Positions 10,495 to 22,345 of a stretch of DNA of 64,000 bases are shown here, in pieces. Numbering within the stretch: position 1 is the stretch's first letter; each line of letters begins with the position of its first letter. The position numbers and the translations under genes are program-made. This DNA is from Pachypanchax playfairii (Eukaryota; Chordata; Actinopteri; Cyprinodontiformes; Aplocheilidae), in assembly GCA_006937955.1 (NCBI GenBank), contig SSNP01000008.1:7120083-7184082 (forward strand), in the 5' to 3' direction. Below the pieces are notes generated by a model that did no database searches, had not been told where the DNA came from, and worked only from the letters and a program-made list of their open reading frames with translations.

Positions 10495-11954
10495 ATGTTG
10501 ATCATCTTTTATTTACTGTTGATACTCAAAGTTGGAGGTGAGTGTGTGAAGTTTGTTTTTTCAATGTTTTCTGCAGCTGATACACATATCTGTCTCTAAC
10601 TGTCTGCTTAAATCTGTTTTCAGGATGCAAGGACAAACTGATATTTGAAACAAAAACTTGTATCATTGGAGATTATGTGACACTGAAATGTTCCCGCCAG
10701 GAATCTGAGTTTGGGACAACAATGTATTGGGTCAGACTAGTTTCTGGAAAGGGACTTGAATACTTAGGAGGAACATATTCCTTTACTTATACTGGGACTG
10801 TTAACACTGCTCACTTCACAACAGAACAAGGACCTGGAACCTTTCTTCTGCAAATCAATAAGATGAAGCAAAGTGATACTGGTTTTTACTACTGTATAAA
10901 AGTCAATCTGCTTGATATCACATTTATTAAAGGAGAACTTTTGATCATTAAAGGTAAGCAAAGAGTAAATCTATGTTTATATTTTAAATAATTTAAGTCC
11001 AAGTAGAATTATAAAATGTTACCTCTAATGATTTTTTTTTTGCAGAAGGAAAACCCAACACCCCCACCATTATTCAAAATACTCCATTTAACCGTGTCCC
11101 TCCAGGAAAACCAGTCACTCTACAGTGTTCAGTCTTCTTTAAATCTGAACAAAACACCTGTGTATCAAATCATAGAGTCTACTGGTACAAAGCTGATTCA
11201 ATGGAGTCTCATCCCAGTTTAATTTATGCTCCTGGAAACAACAGTGATGAATGTGAGATGAGTCCTGAGTCTCTTTCTACACAGAAATGTGTCTACAACT
11301 TCTCCAGGAATGTTAGTTCATCTGATGCTGGAACTTACTTCTGTGCTGTGGCCACATGTGGAGAGATCATCTTTGGAAATGGAACAAAACTGGATGTTGA
11401 AGGTACTTAAATTCCAACTTAAATAATTATGAAAATTGTCTGCTTGTAATTAATAATGTTTATGTTTTTGCAGAACTAAACATGTGGAATTTAGAGAACA
11501 CCATTTTCCTTCTGCTGTCTCTTGCATTGACTGCAAGTGTTGTTGTTATATTCATCCTAACTTATACCATCAAGATGAAAACTTGTAATTGTCCTAAAAG
11601 TAAGTTATTTTCCATTTCCCTCTTCAATATATATAACAACACATTTTCATCATTTACATCAAACTTCTCATTGGTTCTTTGAACATATTTTATTACAGAC
11701 AGAGGTGATCAGCAAAGTGTGCAGGTAATGTGGAATGAATAGTCACATATTAATTTATGCATGTTTGTAACTGATTTCTGAGCTTTTCATAATATTCTTT
11801 CATCTTTCCACAGAGAAATGATGCCACACTAGATTATTCTGCACCAAGATTCTCCAGTAGGAAAGCTCAAAGAACAGAGACGGAGAATGTACAAACTCCA
11901 GAAGCGGTCTACTCTGCTGTAAAAACATTAAACAGAGAATCCTATTTTAGTTAA
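10495..11954 (+). CDS. nitr: NITR-2: novel immune-type receptor, V-I-TM, class C tail
   Basis: Tandem duplicate of NITR-1. Exons: 10495-10537 (leader MLIIFYLLL), 10624-10953 (V), 11046-11402 (I), 11474-11599 (TM), 11699-11724, 11814-11954; 340 residues. Exons 1-5 have the same lengths as in NITR-1. The V domain keeps Cys (LKCSR), Trp (MYWVRLVSG) and DTGFYYC, but differs from NITR-1 at roughly 30% of positions and has an extra cysteine near its start (ETKTCII). The I domain differs from NITR-1 at only a few residues outside its first ten and has the six cysteines and FGNGTKL. The TM has no internal charge, though a Lys-Met-Lys follows it. The tail has LDYSAP and AVYSAV; the second is ITIM-like (YxxV) but with Ala at -2. 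The C terminus is four residues longer than in NITR-1 (SYFS added). Confidence 0.93.
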
Positions 11955-11960
11955 TGTGAC

Positions 11961-14900
11961 TAGTAATGGTAGTATAGTGGTATAGTGACTTAGCTGGGAT
12001 GTATCTTTTAATCACTGAAATCACAAAACATTTACAGTAAGTGGAATGTAATATTATGTTATATTATATGTCATATATGTTATATATATCAAATATTTGA
12101 CTGTCGGCCTGTAATGGGTTAATCACTCTGATCAATCAATTTTATTTACACTGATTTTTGATATGTACTCTATGGTTGCTGCTTCTTTGCTTTAAAAAGG
12201 TATGATCAAATGTTTTCTAATTTTATATTTAAAAATAATATCCACAAATTAATGTAATTAAAAGCAAAAACATGGTCATTAATAATTTGTTTTCTTTTTG
12301 TATATCACATTTTTCATCCTGGTATATTTTTTGTCCTGTTTAATTTATTGACCACCTGCTGAAAGTGTTTAGCAGAAACATTTACAGTAAGCAGTTAAAA
12401 TCACTATATAGGAATTCTACTGAAAGATTAAATAACTTTTTTTATATTTGTTAACTATAATCTATGTTCATGTTTTACAAATGTTTTACAACATATACAA
12501 ATCTGTAATCTGTGGTGAAATGATTTATTGCTAAATTTTATTGGTTGAATTTTTTATTCTAAAACTAAATATTTTTTTAAAGTTTTACAGATTTGTAGAT
12601 AATTAAGTGGAAAGTAAAAACCAAAGAGAGTAAATTAAATAAACTTTGTGATTGTGTCCAGTGGAAGGAGTACATTTACAGTCCTTACTAAAGGACAACG
12701 AACTCAAAACAAACATTTAAGAATGTAGAATTCAAAATTGTTTATTTCATATTTTAAGGATAATTTGCTTCAAACATTTTTATTTGTTCTTTTGGCCAAC
12801 TAAACTCTGAAATTTGTTTGCTCAGTTTGTTTTGGAATAATACCAGTAAAAATCAATAATATCCCTTTCAATAACTCGACTGCCTAATGATTTAACAGTG
12901 TAATGAATGTTGTAGTTAGAGAAATTTAGCTTTTAAGAAGCCAAAGACACAAAGTACACTATATATAAACCAAGTCAGATGTGTAATTACTCTGAAATCC
13001 TACTCTTGACATGTAGGGGGCGTATTTTCACTAACTCACATTTTTCTATATACTGTCCTTGACATGATCATCAAGGGGTCACAGAGGGGGTGGAGATAAT
13101 CTAAGTAGGTGCAGTGAGCCAGTCATCACAAGGCCAATGCAGTGGCAAACATGAGAGATAACCATGTACACACACACAGAAGAAAGAAAAAACAAAACTT
13201 TATAGGAGCTGATAAGAAATCAACAGCTTTCAAACTTACACACTTTTTCTCCCAATGGGTTTATGGTCAAAGCTGCTTGTTTAACATTGTCTGTAATACA
13301 GTACAGTGTTCATTTTCTGACTAGTCTGCAAGTCATGATCCGAAGTATAAAAGCAAAATGGACTATAGATAACATGATGTTTTTAAAAACTGGGTCAACC
13401 TTTAAACAAACTGCTGATTTATGGATCTTTGTAGTTTCAGTAAAATAAATCAGTTAACAAATAAGCAAATAAAAACAGGTTCAAACTTTAATAATTGTGA
13501 AACTGCATTAATATGAACTCAAGCAGTAGTATGTGTCAGGTTGGCTACTTTCAATTTCACTAATTCATGATCCTTCAGTCAGTCTCACTATACTCAGCTT
13601 ATATGTGTGGTCTTCACTACTTGGTAACTCTTGTTATTACTTTACTAATAGTAACTGCATGACACATTAATACACTGAATGCATTTAGCATTGATTATTG
13701 TTTGCTTCATGATATGACGAGTATGATGACACACACTGTCTATTTCGTTAACAGGTGTGTTTAAGTTTCAGCCCTCTTGCACATAATAAGTCATAGTGTC
13801 TACTTCTTTCTTTTTGGTAATCTAAGTCTCAGCAGCTATAGAACTCATTAGCATGTTTGTTTCTATATACTGCCTCAGTGACTTAGTCTTAAATACTGTA
13901 CACTTATCAGCTTGTCATGACATCTGCAAGGGAGGATTTTTGTGATCTAACAGTGAAGTATGGCCGTGCTATAGCATCAATGATAACTAAACATTTTAAA
14001 AATCTATAATGGACACAACTTGATTTTCTTTGGTTTCCAAACATCTTAAATAAAACTAAAGCAACTATTTACCTTTGCTTGACTAAAATTAGCTTGCTGC
14101 AGAACCTGTTGTGGCTGTTTTAGGACAAAACTCTGTGAGGTCTCTTCTGAGAAAACATCTTCAGCCCACCACAGCTTCTGTCAGTCAGTGTGGTTTTCGC
14201 ATGTAGCTTTGCTTGTTATTCTCTCCTGCACCGTGAGAACAGACTGATAAATGATTTTAATCATAGTATAATATTTTACATTAACATATGATTTCTTAAT
14301 ATTAATTTTATGTTATAACTATAATGCAATCTTTCTGTCTGCAGTGGAAGTTAGACAGCTCTCTGTCTTTGTGTTCCTTAGTTAATGAAACGTGTGCAAA
14401 CAAATGTGCACAAGCACCTACATCATTATGAGTTTAAAATGTACAAAGTGCATTTCTAAATTTGGATATTTTGCTTGTTTGTTTTTACTCCACTATTTGT
14501 CTTCTGATGAAGTCAGATGGAGTTCCTGTTCATCATCACTGCAAAAGGAAAAGCAACAAAGCACAAAAGGGGGAAATCATGTTCACCACAGCAGATTTAG
14601 GTTTGTGTTCATCCTGAGATTTTAAGTCATTTTAGAAATTGTATCAGTCATTTTACCATTTGCATATTTCTACTTGCTTTTTTTTACAGATAAAAGACTA
14701 GTTCAAGGCCAACTTTTTAAAGATTAAGCAGGAAGTGAAGCAGGAAGAAAAGCCCCTTTATCTTCACAACCTTGTTTGACAACTAAACCACAGCAGTGCA
14801 TGTTTCCATGCGTCATTCGTTAGTCAGTGGTGACAAAAACATTTCATTGCTGCCCTGTCTAGTGTTGTACATACAAACACAGGACACTGACAAAAAAAAA

Positions 14901-15690
14901 GAGTGAAACTTACAGAACTCAGGTTATAGTTGATCTTTTGTTTTGGGTTGCATGCTACATCAAGTCCTTGCTTCGACCTCTTTGTGCCTTTAGCTGAGGG
15001 GGGGCTTGGATACAACATTGTGGGTATTATTGATTTACAGCAGAGTATCATAGTTGTCATAACCTGAACAACTGTCTAAAATTGTATTTTATTTATGGGA
15101 GAACAATGAAGCAGCAGAAAGATAAAATAGGATGAGAGAAATATGAGTCATGCAGCACACAGGCCCTGAGCTGCTATAGTCAATCTATTGAAGTTGTGGT
15201 TTTGTAAAACATTTTGGCTTGTGGTAAAAAAAAAAGAAAATCTGTTGACCCCGATAATGGCCACAGACCAGATATGTTTACTGTACGTATAAAACTTTTG
15301 TGCATGGTATCTGTTTTTGATTTTCATTGGTTTGTTGTAGCTATAATCTGAACTACTTTGTAAGAATGTGAGAAGCTTTTTATATTATATTTTTATATAT
15401 TTAAATGGGGTGGGGGTACTTTTAATTATGTACCATATCAAAATCTGATGTTATACTATACTCACTTGCATTGTTTCTATCTGTTTTAGTACATGAAGGT
15501 CACTTATGCCAAAACAGATTTTATTTAATACATTATTTTGATATCCTGCAAACATTTGGGCTTTTGGGTCATCCTCCTGATCATAGGGCTAAAATACTGG
15601 AAAATGTTCTGCTTTACAGAAAATGGCTGAGACTATAACAAACAGGAAGATGATAGCTCCTCTCTACCCACACCCAAAATCATCTACAGC
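11961..15690. other. intergenic stretch between NITR-2 and NITR-3
   Basis: About 3.7 kb of AT-rich sequence. No gene or NITR exon fragment was recognised on either strand, and no homologue of the orphan tail exons found after NITR-1 is seen here. Open frames are short and without recognisable domains. Confidence 0.55.
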
Positions 15691-16275
15691 AGGGGTCATC
15701 AACTATATTTGTCAGAGGGCCTAAGTTTTACCAGACAGTCTCCTTGGGGGCCGGACCCCCAAGAAGAAAATCAAATAAAAATCTAATTTTGGCTTAACAT
15801 TATGTTTAATGTTTATGGTTTTCCATTTCATTACAAAACTGAATGCATGTGATTCAGGCTCCCATCACCTATACCACAGTCAACCACTAGGAGTTGCTTT
15901 AATAGTAAATGGCATGCACTTGTATAGCGCTTTAATTAGGTCCTACAACCCCCAAAGCACTTCACACTACAGTTTTTTTTGTTTTTTTGTCATTCACCCA
16001 TTCACCCATTCACACGGGAGAGGGTAGGGGCTAACACTCACACAACCCGATACACAGATCAGGGGGCAACATGGGGTTCAAGGTCTTGCCCAAGGACACT
16101 TCGACATGTGGTGGTGGAGGCCGGGATCGATCCACCAACCTTCAAGTTGGAGGACAACCGGTCTAACCACTGATCCACAGTCGCCCCTTAAAATAAGGTG
16201 GACCACTATTTTCTTTTTGATCCTCACAACTTTGAAATCCAGTCACGGGCCAGATTGAACGGCTCAGCATCAAAT
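15691..16275. mobile_element. hAT-like fragment split by a tRNA-type SINE
   Basis: The outer parts, CAGGGGTCATCAACTA with GGGGGCCGGACCCCC (15690-15800) and CACGGGCCAGATTGAACGG (about 16243-16262), look like the two ends of a non-autonomous hAT element. Inside lies a minus-strand SINE, about 15838-16190. Read on the minus strand it starts GGGGCGACTGTGGATCAG, has a tRNA B-box-like GGATCGATCCC, and ends near GCGCTATACAAGTGC. The tRNA-like head is a retroposon, not a tRNA gene. Confidence 0.65.
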
Positions 16276-16970
16276 CACCACAAAAGTATTGACATTAGCA
16301 GTACAAAAGGACTGTCTACATTTTTACAAACAAACTTTAACACCAAACCACAAACAAAATCACGGTTACTTACCTTTTCACTTAGACTTTTTATGTGATT
16401 AATACAGAATAACAAACATGTCCCTGCTTACACTAAATCTAGCTTTTTTTCTCAGTTTGAAACAATAAGGCTGAAACTACAAATCAGGTCAACAACAGTT
16501 ATAGCTGCACCTCCATGACAGCAGTGACCTCAGGACCTCTACCTGACTCTGTCACAGAGGGGGTGGTTTCTGTTTAGAAGACTGCAGTTGAATCCTAGTC
16601 CTTCCATGTGCCATTCACAGGCATCAACACTGACAAAACAATGATTATCACCACCCATCATGGTGAAGTGTAAATCTATCCGGGCCCAGATTTTTTTTTT
16701 TTTAAATCTAAGTACTGCTGCATCTGACATAGTAATTTGTGTAATATTCTTTTTTTTTATCTACCAAATTTTTAACCAAAAATGATAATAATGATAAAAT
16801 AAATAGTATATACTGTCTAGGTTTGATTCAGCACCAGCCGTAATGCAGAAACTGAATGTTTTTTGTTTCTTATTTTAGTGTGGTATACTAAAAAAACCAC
16901 ACTGAGAATCTATGAGATGACAGCTTCTAACAGTTTTTTTGATTCATTTGTCTGTGTCAGAGAGATGCCT
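16276..16970. other. non-coding upstream flank of NITR-3
   Basis: AT-rich with T and A homopolymers; nothing else recognised. Confidence 0.55.
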
Positions 16971-16975
16971 CATCC

Positions 16976-17060
16976 TATTTCCACTGTGGTAGAACACTAA
17001 AATGTCAACCTAAAAAAGGGGCCAATCGATTTCCTCTCAAACTGTCTCCTCCCAGTTTAT
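16976..17060 (+). promoter_or_regulatory. NITR-3 promoter module
   Basis: ATTTCCACTGTGGT at about 16977-16990 (ETS core plus RUNX-type TGTGGT), CCAAT at 17022-17026, CTCCCAGTTT at about 17048-17057, and an ATATTAAGG TATA-like stretch near 17065. The order matches NITR-1, NITR-2 and NITR-9 although the NITR-3 coding sequence is far more diverged. Binding is inferred. Confidence 0.6.
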
Positions 17061-17129
17061 GATTATATTAAGGTGAATCTCATCTAATAAGGTTTGAATT
17101 ACTAAAGTCGTCAGCTGGATGAACAGAAA

Positions 17130-18732
17130 ATGATCGTGTTAATTTATTTACTGCTCACGCTCAGGGAGGAATGTAAGTAGACATGTCACATTTTATTCAG
17201 ATGTGCAATTCTGTCATCATTGTCTTTACATAATCTAGCCAAGAACATACTGTATAATGTTCATGTTTCAGTTTTTTAAAATGATTTGTCTGATGATTGT
17301 TTAGGTTATGCAGATAATTCCATCACTGATACAACAACAATTCATGTCGGAGATCATGTAGCAATGACATGCTCACGCAGATCTTCAGGAAACATATTCT
17401 GGATGAGAATTGTTTTTGGAAACAGTCCAGAATACTTTGAATGCTCATCCCACCAGAATCCTCCTCACATCAAAGTTGAGCGAAAACCTGGAAATCTCGA
17501 GCTACGAATTATAAAAGCAAAGCTCAATGATTCAGGGGTTTATTTATGTCTTAGACAATATCAGGAAAACAATATAGTCTTGAAAGTAACACACTTGAGA
17601 GTTGAAGGTGAGTACTAAAATAATTTATTTAATCAAAGCCTTTATGTTTATTGATGCAAGTCACAAAAAGTAAACATCTGTTTAATAACACGTCTTTTAT
17701 TTTTGTTTTTTCCTGTTTGAAACCAGAATTATTGGTCACCAGAACACCTCCATCAGTTTTACTTCATCCGAAAGACTCGGTGACTCTGCAGTGTTCAGTT
17801 CTTCGTGACTTTCACAACAGATCATGTCCTGTAGATGACAGCCTGCACTGTTTCAGGGCAAAATTCAATCTGACTAATCCAAGATTTAATTATGCTCAAA
17901 TAGATGAAGACGACGAGAACAAAAATAACTCTGAAGGATTTACGGCAAAAAAATGTTTCTACAGTTATTTAAAAAACCTCAGCTTCTCTGAAGTTCAGAT
18001 GTATTACTGTGGTTTGGCTGTGCAGAATGAGGAAATGCCTGGAAAGAAATCAAAACATAACAATGAAGGTATTTTATATTTCTTTATTGTATTAAATAGA
18101 TCTGACTTTGATTTTATGTTTGACTCATAATGCCTTATCAAAATTGAGATTAAGATTTTACTTGTTTTCTTCATTTTTCTAGATTTCAGGTCAGATAGAA
18201 ACAACTGTGTCTCAACAAATGACAACAAAATTATCATCTTGCTATGTACTGCTTTGGCCATCTGCATGGTTGTAATAGTCTTCCTCATATATACAATCAA
18301 GAACATCACAAAAAAATCAAAAGAGAGTTCCACAGGTGAGTAGTCACTCATATAATTAACGGTTTAAGATCACAAGTGAAAATTATAGATTTATTTTATT
18401 TGTTTGCTTTTAATTTTGTGATTTAGATGCTGTTGCTCTACAAACACATGCGTCACTCAGAGGAAATCAGGAAAATCAGCAGGTAATAAAAATGTCTCTG
18501 TAAGGTATTACGATGCTTTAGTATTTGCATTTATATGGCCAAAAATTGTTTTGTTTTTTTTTGTTTTTGCTGTTAATGTTGTTGTTGTTTTCTGTGTCCT
18601 TAGACAGACGAGGACTCACTGATTTATTCTGGAATAATTTCCACCAGCAGAAAAAGTTGCAAAAAAGTGGCTAATGGTACAACATCTGAAGAACAAGAGA
18701 CCATCTACACAGAGGTCAATTTTCAGAGATAG
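17130..18732 (+). CDS. nitr: NITR-3: diverged NITR-like receptor with ITIM and ITSM
   Basis: Exons: 17130-17172 (leader MIVLIYLLLTL), 17305-17607 (V), 17727-18068 (I), 18183-18335 (TM), 18427-18482, 18604-18732; 341 residues, with the family exon phases. The V domain is short (101 codons) with MTCSR, FWMRIVFG and DSGVYLC. The I domain is atypical. The core Trp is replaced by Cys (LHCFR where relatives have VFWFR), the second cysteine of the YCAVATC pair is missing (YYCGLAV), and there is no FGxGT motif. The TM (IIILLCTALAICMVVIVFLIY) is uncharged. The tail has a consensus ITIM (LIYSGI) and an ITSM-type TIYTEV, so the receptor is probably inhibitory through SH2-domain phosphatases; this rests on known ITIM/ITSM behaviour. 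The frame is fully open, so the odd I domain looks like divergence rather than decay. Confidence 0.85.
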
Positions 18733-20499
18733 TAAAAATACTAATCTAGTTTATATTATTGCTATTTTATCAACACACTAAGTTTTTTTTTTTTTTACTG
18801 TAGATAATGAAATGTATGTTGTATGTTATCATTATTTTAAGGACGTTTGTTGTATTTTGTTGTATTGACCTATTATGGTTTTTAAATGTATTATTAATTT
18901 ATCAAAGTAGAACAAATATCTTTTTACAAACTTCCATGAACACCAACAGATTATTTTGATGTGCCGTTGTTTGTTTTACAAAAACTGACACGCTGTAAGG
19001 AAAAAGTCTACCAGTGATTCAGAACTTGAAGTAATTATTATTTTGTGTGACTTCTTCAGTCTGACACATCGCTGCAAAATATTTTAGCTCATTATACAAT
19101 GCTATTGATTCAGATCATTGAGGTTCATAGACATTTAGTTAAACACAGTTCACTGAGGATCTCACAAGGGCCTTTCTGTCAGGTTGAGATCATACTCCGA
19201 AAGTTGATGCTCTGTTCTAATAAAATCCTGATGAAATTATTTACAGCATCATTATTGATGTTTGTTGTGTCTCTATGCAAATGATTGCTTGTCTTTGTTT
19301 TTAATTTTGTACCATGTCTTATTTTCAGTGAGATTGAAGACAAATTTCCTGCCCGACAGGACAATAAAGTACTTTCAATTCAAGTCAATCATTTTACAAA
19401 AAGACACAAATTACAGTTACATTTGATATCTGTGTTAGGAGTAACATGTGTCAAACACTGTCTCTAGATTGCTGTTAGACTTCCTTCTTAACACACCGTT
19501 ATTTTGGTTACTTTTTATAGTTAAAGGGCAACGTGACCTTTGGAAAAGTCTATGAGCAACAGCCACTTAAACTAAAAAATAATCAAAAGTGAAAGTAAAA
19601 CCTAAAGAGGAGTCTTTTCTAACCCAGAATAAGTCTCCTTATATTAAACAAAACAGACCAGTTTACACAAAGATTTCAGTAAAAGGTGCAAATGTACTAA
19701 TACGTGTGGATTTGGACAATCTGTTGATAATTAAGTATAAAACAGCAAAGTCTTGGGTCCATAGCTCAGCTAGACATTTTCTGTATTGGATTCACATGTT
19801 TTCCTGGTCAATGTTTATATTTTAAAAAAGTATCCCAGTTCCCCACTTCTGTACAAAACGTGTTCATTAACTGACAGTTCAAAACTGCTCATAGGTGAGA
19901 CTGTGTGCACATGGATGACTGATTAACTGACACCCTGTGCAGAGAGTTCAATGCTTCTTGTCTTTTTGACCACTGGAGATAGACATATTGAGTGTTGGAT
20001 AAGTATTAAGAAGTTTACTGAACTGAGTATATCAGAAGTTACATTAGCAGCTGCAGAATAAGTAACACATGTTAAATACATTCTTTCTCATAAAATAATG
20101 CGAACAAAAACTCACTCCTAAAAAGTCCCTTTTACAGTAGGTCACTAACAATAGCCTATCACCTCTGTGCAGCTCTGCCTGAAGCACCCATTCCCCAAAG
20201 TTACACCCTGAACATAACACTTTGTCAGCGTTATTGAGCTCCTCTGTTTTATTTTCAAAGGATCTTACATTACACATGACTGCTGAGGGGTGAAAAAATA
20301 TGAATTTTCCTTTTTGGTCTTTGTTAAGCACAAATTCAATCTCAGCATTTCAACACCTTAGAATTGTATTTGTTTGGGCAGAGATTTCGTTTGACGGTGA
20401 AATCAGTTGCTCCTGGTGAACTCATCTACAGTGACATAGAAAATCAAAAATAAAACAAGAGGTAGTCCCAGCAGAACCATCTGTGTTTGTAGAAATATT
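18733..20499. other. intergenic stretch downstream of NITR-3
   Basis: AT-rich and non-coding as far as I can see, ending at an assembly gap. No NITR exon or classifiable transposon was recognised. Confidence 0.55.
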
Positions 20500-20879
20500 N
20501 NNNNNNNNNNNNNNNNNNNNNNNNNNNNNNNNNNNNNNNNNNNNNNNNNNNNNNNNNNNNNNNNNNNNNNNNNNNNNNNNNNNNNNNNNNNNNNNNNNNN
20601 NNNNNNNNNNNNNNNNNNNNNNNNNNNNNNNNNNNNNNNNNNNNNNNNNNNNNNNNNNNNNNNNNNNNNNNNNNNNNNNNNNNNNNNNNNNNNNNNNNNN
20701 NNNNNNNNNNNNNNNNNNNNNNNNNNNNNNNNNNNNNNNNNNNNNNNNNNNNNNNNNNNNNNNNNNNNNNNNNNNNNNNNNNNNNNNNNNNNNNNNNNNN
20801 NNNNNNNNNNNNNNNNNNNNNNNNNNNNNNNNNNNNNNNNNNNNNNNNNNNNNNNNNNNNNNNNNNNNNNNNNNNNNNN
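20500..20879. other. assembly gap (N run)
   Basis: 380 N bases. The flanking sequence on the right is a LINE-type 3' end, so the gap may hide part of that element. Confidence 0.99.
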
Positions 20880-21178
20880 GTCTGTTTGAGAGGGGGGGTG
20901 TTTCTACCACAGAAGGGGTTTGTCATAGACTGGCCTTCATTGCACCATCTTCATCCTCCAATGTGAAGACTTCCTGTGTGACATCATCCTTTTATTACCT
21001 TTATCTTTATCAAAGGCTTCTTCAAATCTGCTGCAGCACAGACCACTACAGGAGATCCTTCTTGTCCACAGCACTAACCCTCTACAATGGCTCCCTGAAA
21101 AAGAACTGAGCTACAACAACACGTAATTTCCCTTCAGGGATTAATAAAGTATTTTTGATTTGATTTTGATTTTATTAC
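20880..21178 (+). mobile_element. non-LTR retrotransposon 3' end
   Basis: The text CACTACAGGAGATCCTTCTT, ACAATGGCTCCCTGAAAAAG and TTCAGGGATTAATAAAGTAT, followed by a TTTGATTTGATTTTGATTTT tail, matches the usual 3' end layout of 5'-truncated fish LINE copies: end of the coding region, short 3' UTR, simple tail. The upstream part is lost in the gap. Family not assigned. Confidence 0.6.
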
Positions 21179-21249
21179 TAGAACCTCAGATGTCCTCTCC
21201 TGTCCAAAAACACAATGGTACTTTGGATGTCTTTAACCATTTACCGGCC

Positions 21250-21485
21250 TGTATACAGTATGTACAGTTGTGGCCAAAGGTTTTGAGAATGACACAAATA
21301 ATTGGTTTCCACAAAGTTCGTTGCTTCCGTTTACTATGATAACAATTTGCATATACTCCAGAAGAAGAGTGATCACATGAATTGAAAAGTCCTTCTTTGC
21401 CATGAAAAATAACTTCATCCTAAAAAAAACCATTTCCACTGCATGTCACCACTGACATTTCAATAACCTTCTTACCAACGCAGGT
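21250..21485 (+). mobile_element. Tc1-like transposon end fragment
   Basis: TACAGTTGTGGCCAAAGGTTTTGAGAATGAC (from about 21263) resembles the terminal inverted repeat of fish Tc1-like elements. About 200 bp of decayed sequence follow. No transposase frame remains. Confidence 0.5.
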
Positions 21486-21669
21486 GAGACTGTTGACGAG
21501 TATGAGGCTGGAGATTATTATATCATGCTGATTGAGTTAGAATAGTTGACTGAATGAGGATGACACAGGAAAGCGAACAAAACAGTTGTGGGGAGTGAAA
21601 GAGAATACTGAGGGCAGGTGTAGGGGAATGGACAAAATGACCTGACTGGGAGTGTAGTGACAGAAGGAA

Positions 21670-21670
<1 letters not shown>

Positions 21671-21705
<35 letters not shown>

Positions 21706-21987
21706 GTGTGTTTTGGTATCCTTATGGGGACCTTCCATTGACTTCCATTGATTTTAGTAACTAGATTTATACCTAACCCAAACCCTTTTCCTAACCTTAA
21801 CCATTACTGATCTATAACTAACCCTAAGACTAACTAAAACTCTATTCACACCATACCTATAAACCTAACCCTTAACCCTAAAAAGGGGAGTCCCCCTCAT
21901 GGGGACCAGGCTTCGGTCCCCACAAGAACCCTCGGACCCCAGAAAGATAGTAAAAGTCAGGAAACGGGTCCCCAGGAGGTCAGAAAA

Positions 21988-22033
<46 letters not shown>

Positions 22034-22345
22034 GTGTGTTTTGGTATCCTTATGGGGACCTTCCATTGACTTCCATTGATTTTAGTAACTAGATTTATAC
22101 CTAACCCAAACCCTTTTCCTAACCTTAACCATTACTGATCTATAACTAACCCTAAGACTAACTAAAACTCTATTCACACCATACCTATAAACCTAACCCT
22201 TAACCCTAAAAAGGGGAGTCCCCCTCATGGGGACCAGGCTTCGGTCCCCACAAGAACCCTCGGACCCCAGAAAGATAGTAAAAGTCAGGAAACGGGTCCC
22301 CAGGAGGTCAGAAATACAAACCCACACACACACACACACGCACAC
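21671..22345 (-). repeat. (CA)n-flanked, CCCTAA-rich repeat unit, two tandem copies
   Basis: Structure: (CA)n at about 21671-21704, unit (about 21704-21989), (CA)n at about 21989-22032, unit (about 22031-22326), (CA)n. The two units are almost identical over about 280 bp and are the inverted form of the unit at 7622-7911. Each contains AACCCTAAGAC and AACCCTTAACCCTAAA, telomere-like but degenerate, and a paired GGGGACC/GGTCCCC. Confidence 0.88.

Larger units (their letters stand above)
8659..11960. repeat. tandem duplication unit, copy 2 (carries NITR-2)
   Basis: Counterpart of 592-4470. Flanks and introns align closely. It lacks the long GTTT tract and the G-rich segment of copy 1, and has its own sequence at about 9610-9862 in place of that segment. 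It also carries a short insertion near 8985-9035 relative to copy 1. Confidence 0.9.

Noticed and set aside
20422..21109. Open frames of 160-208 codons around the second gap
   Set aside because: Mostly N-derived; the readable right part is a LINE 3' end, not a gene.
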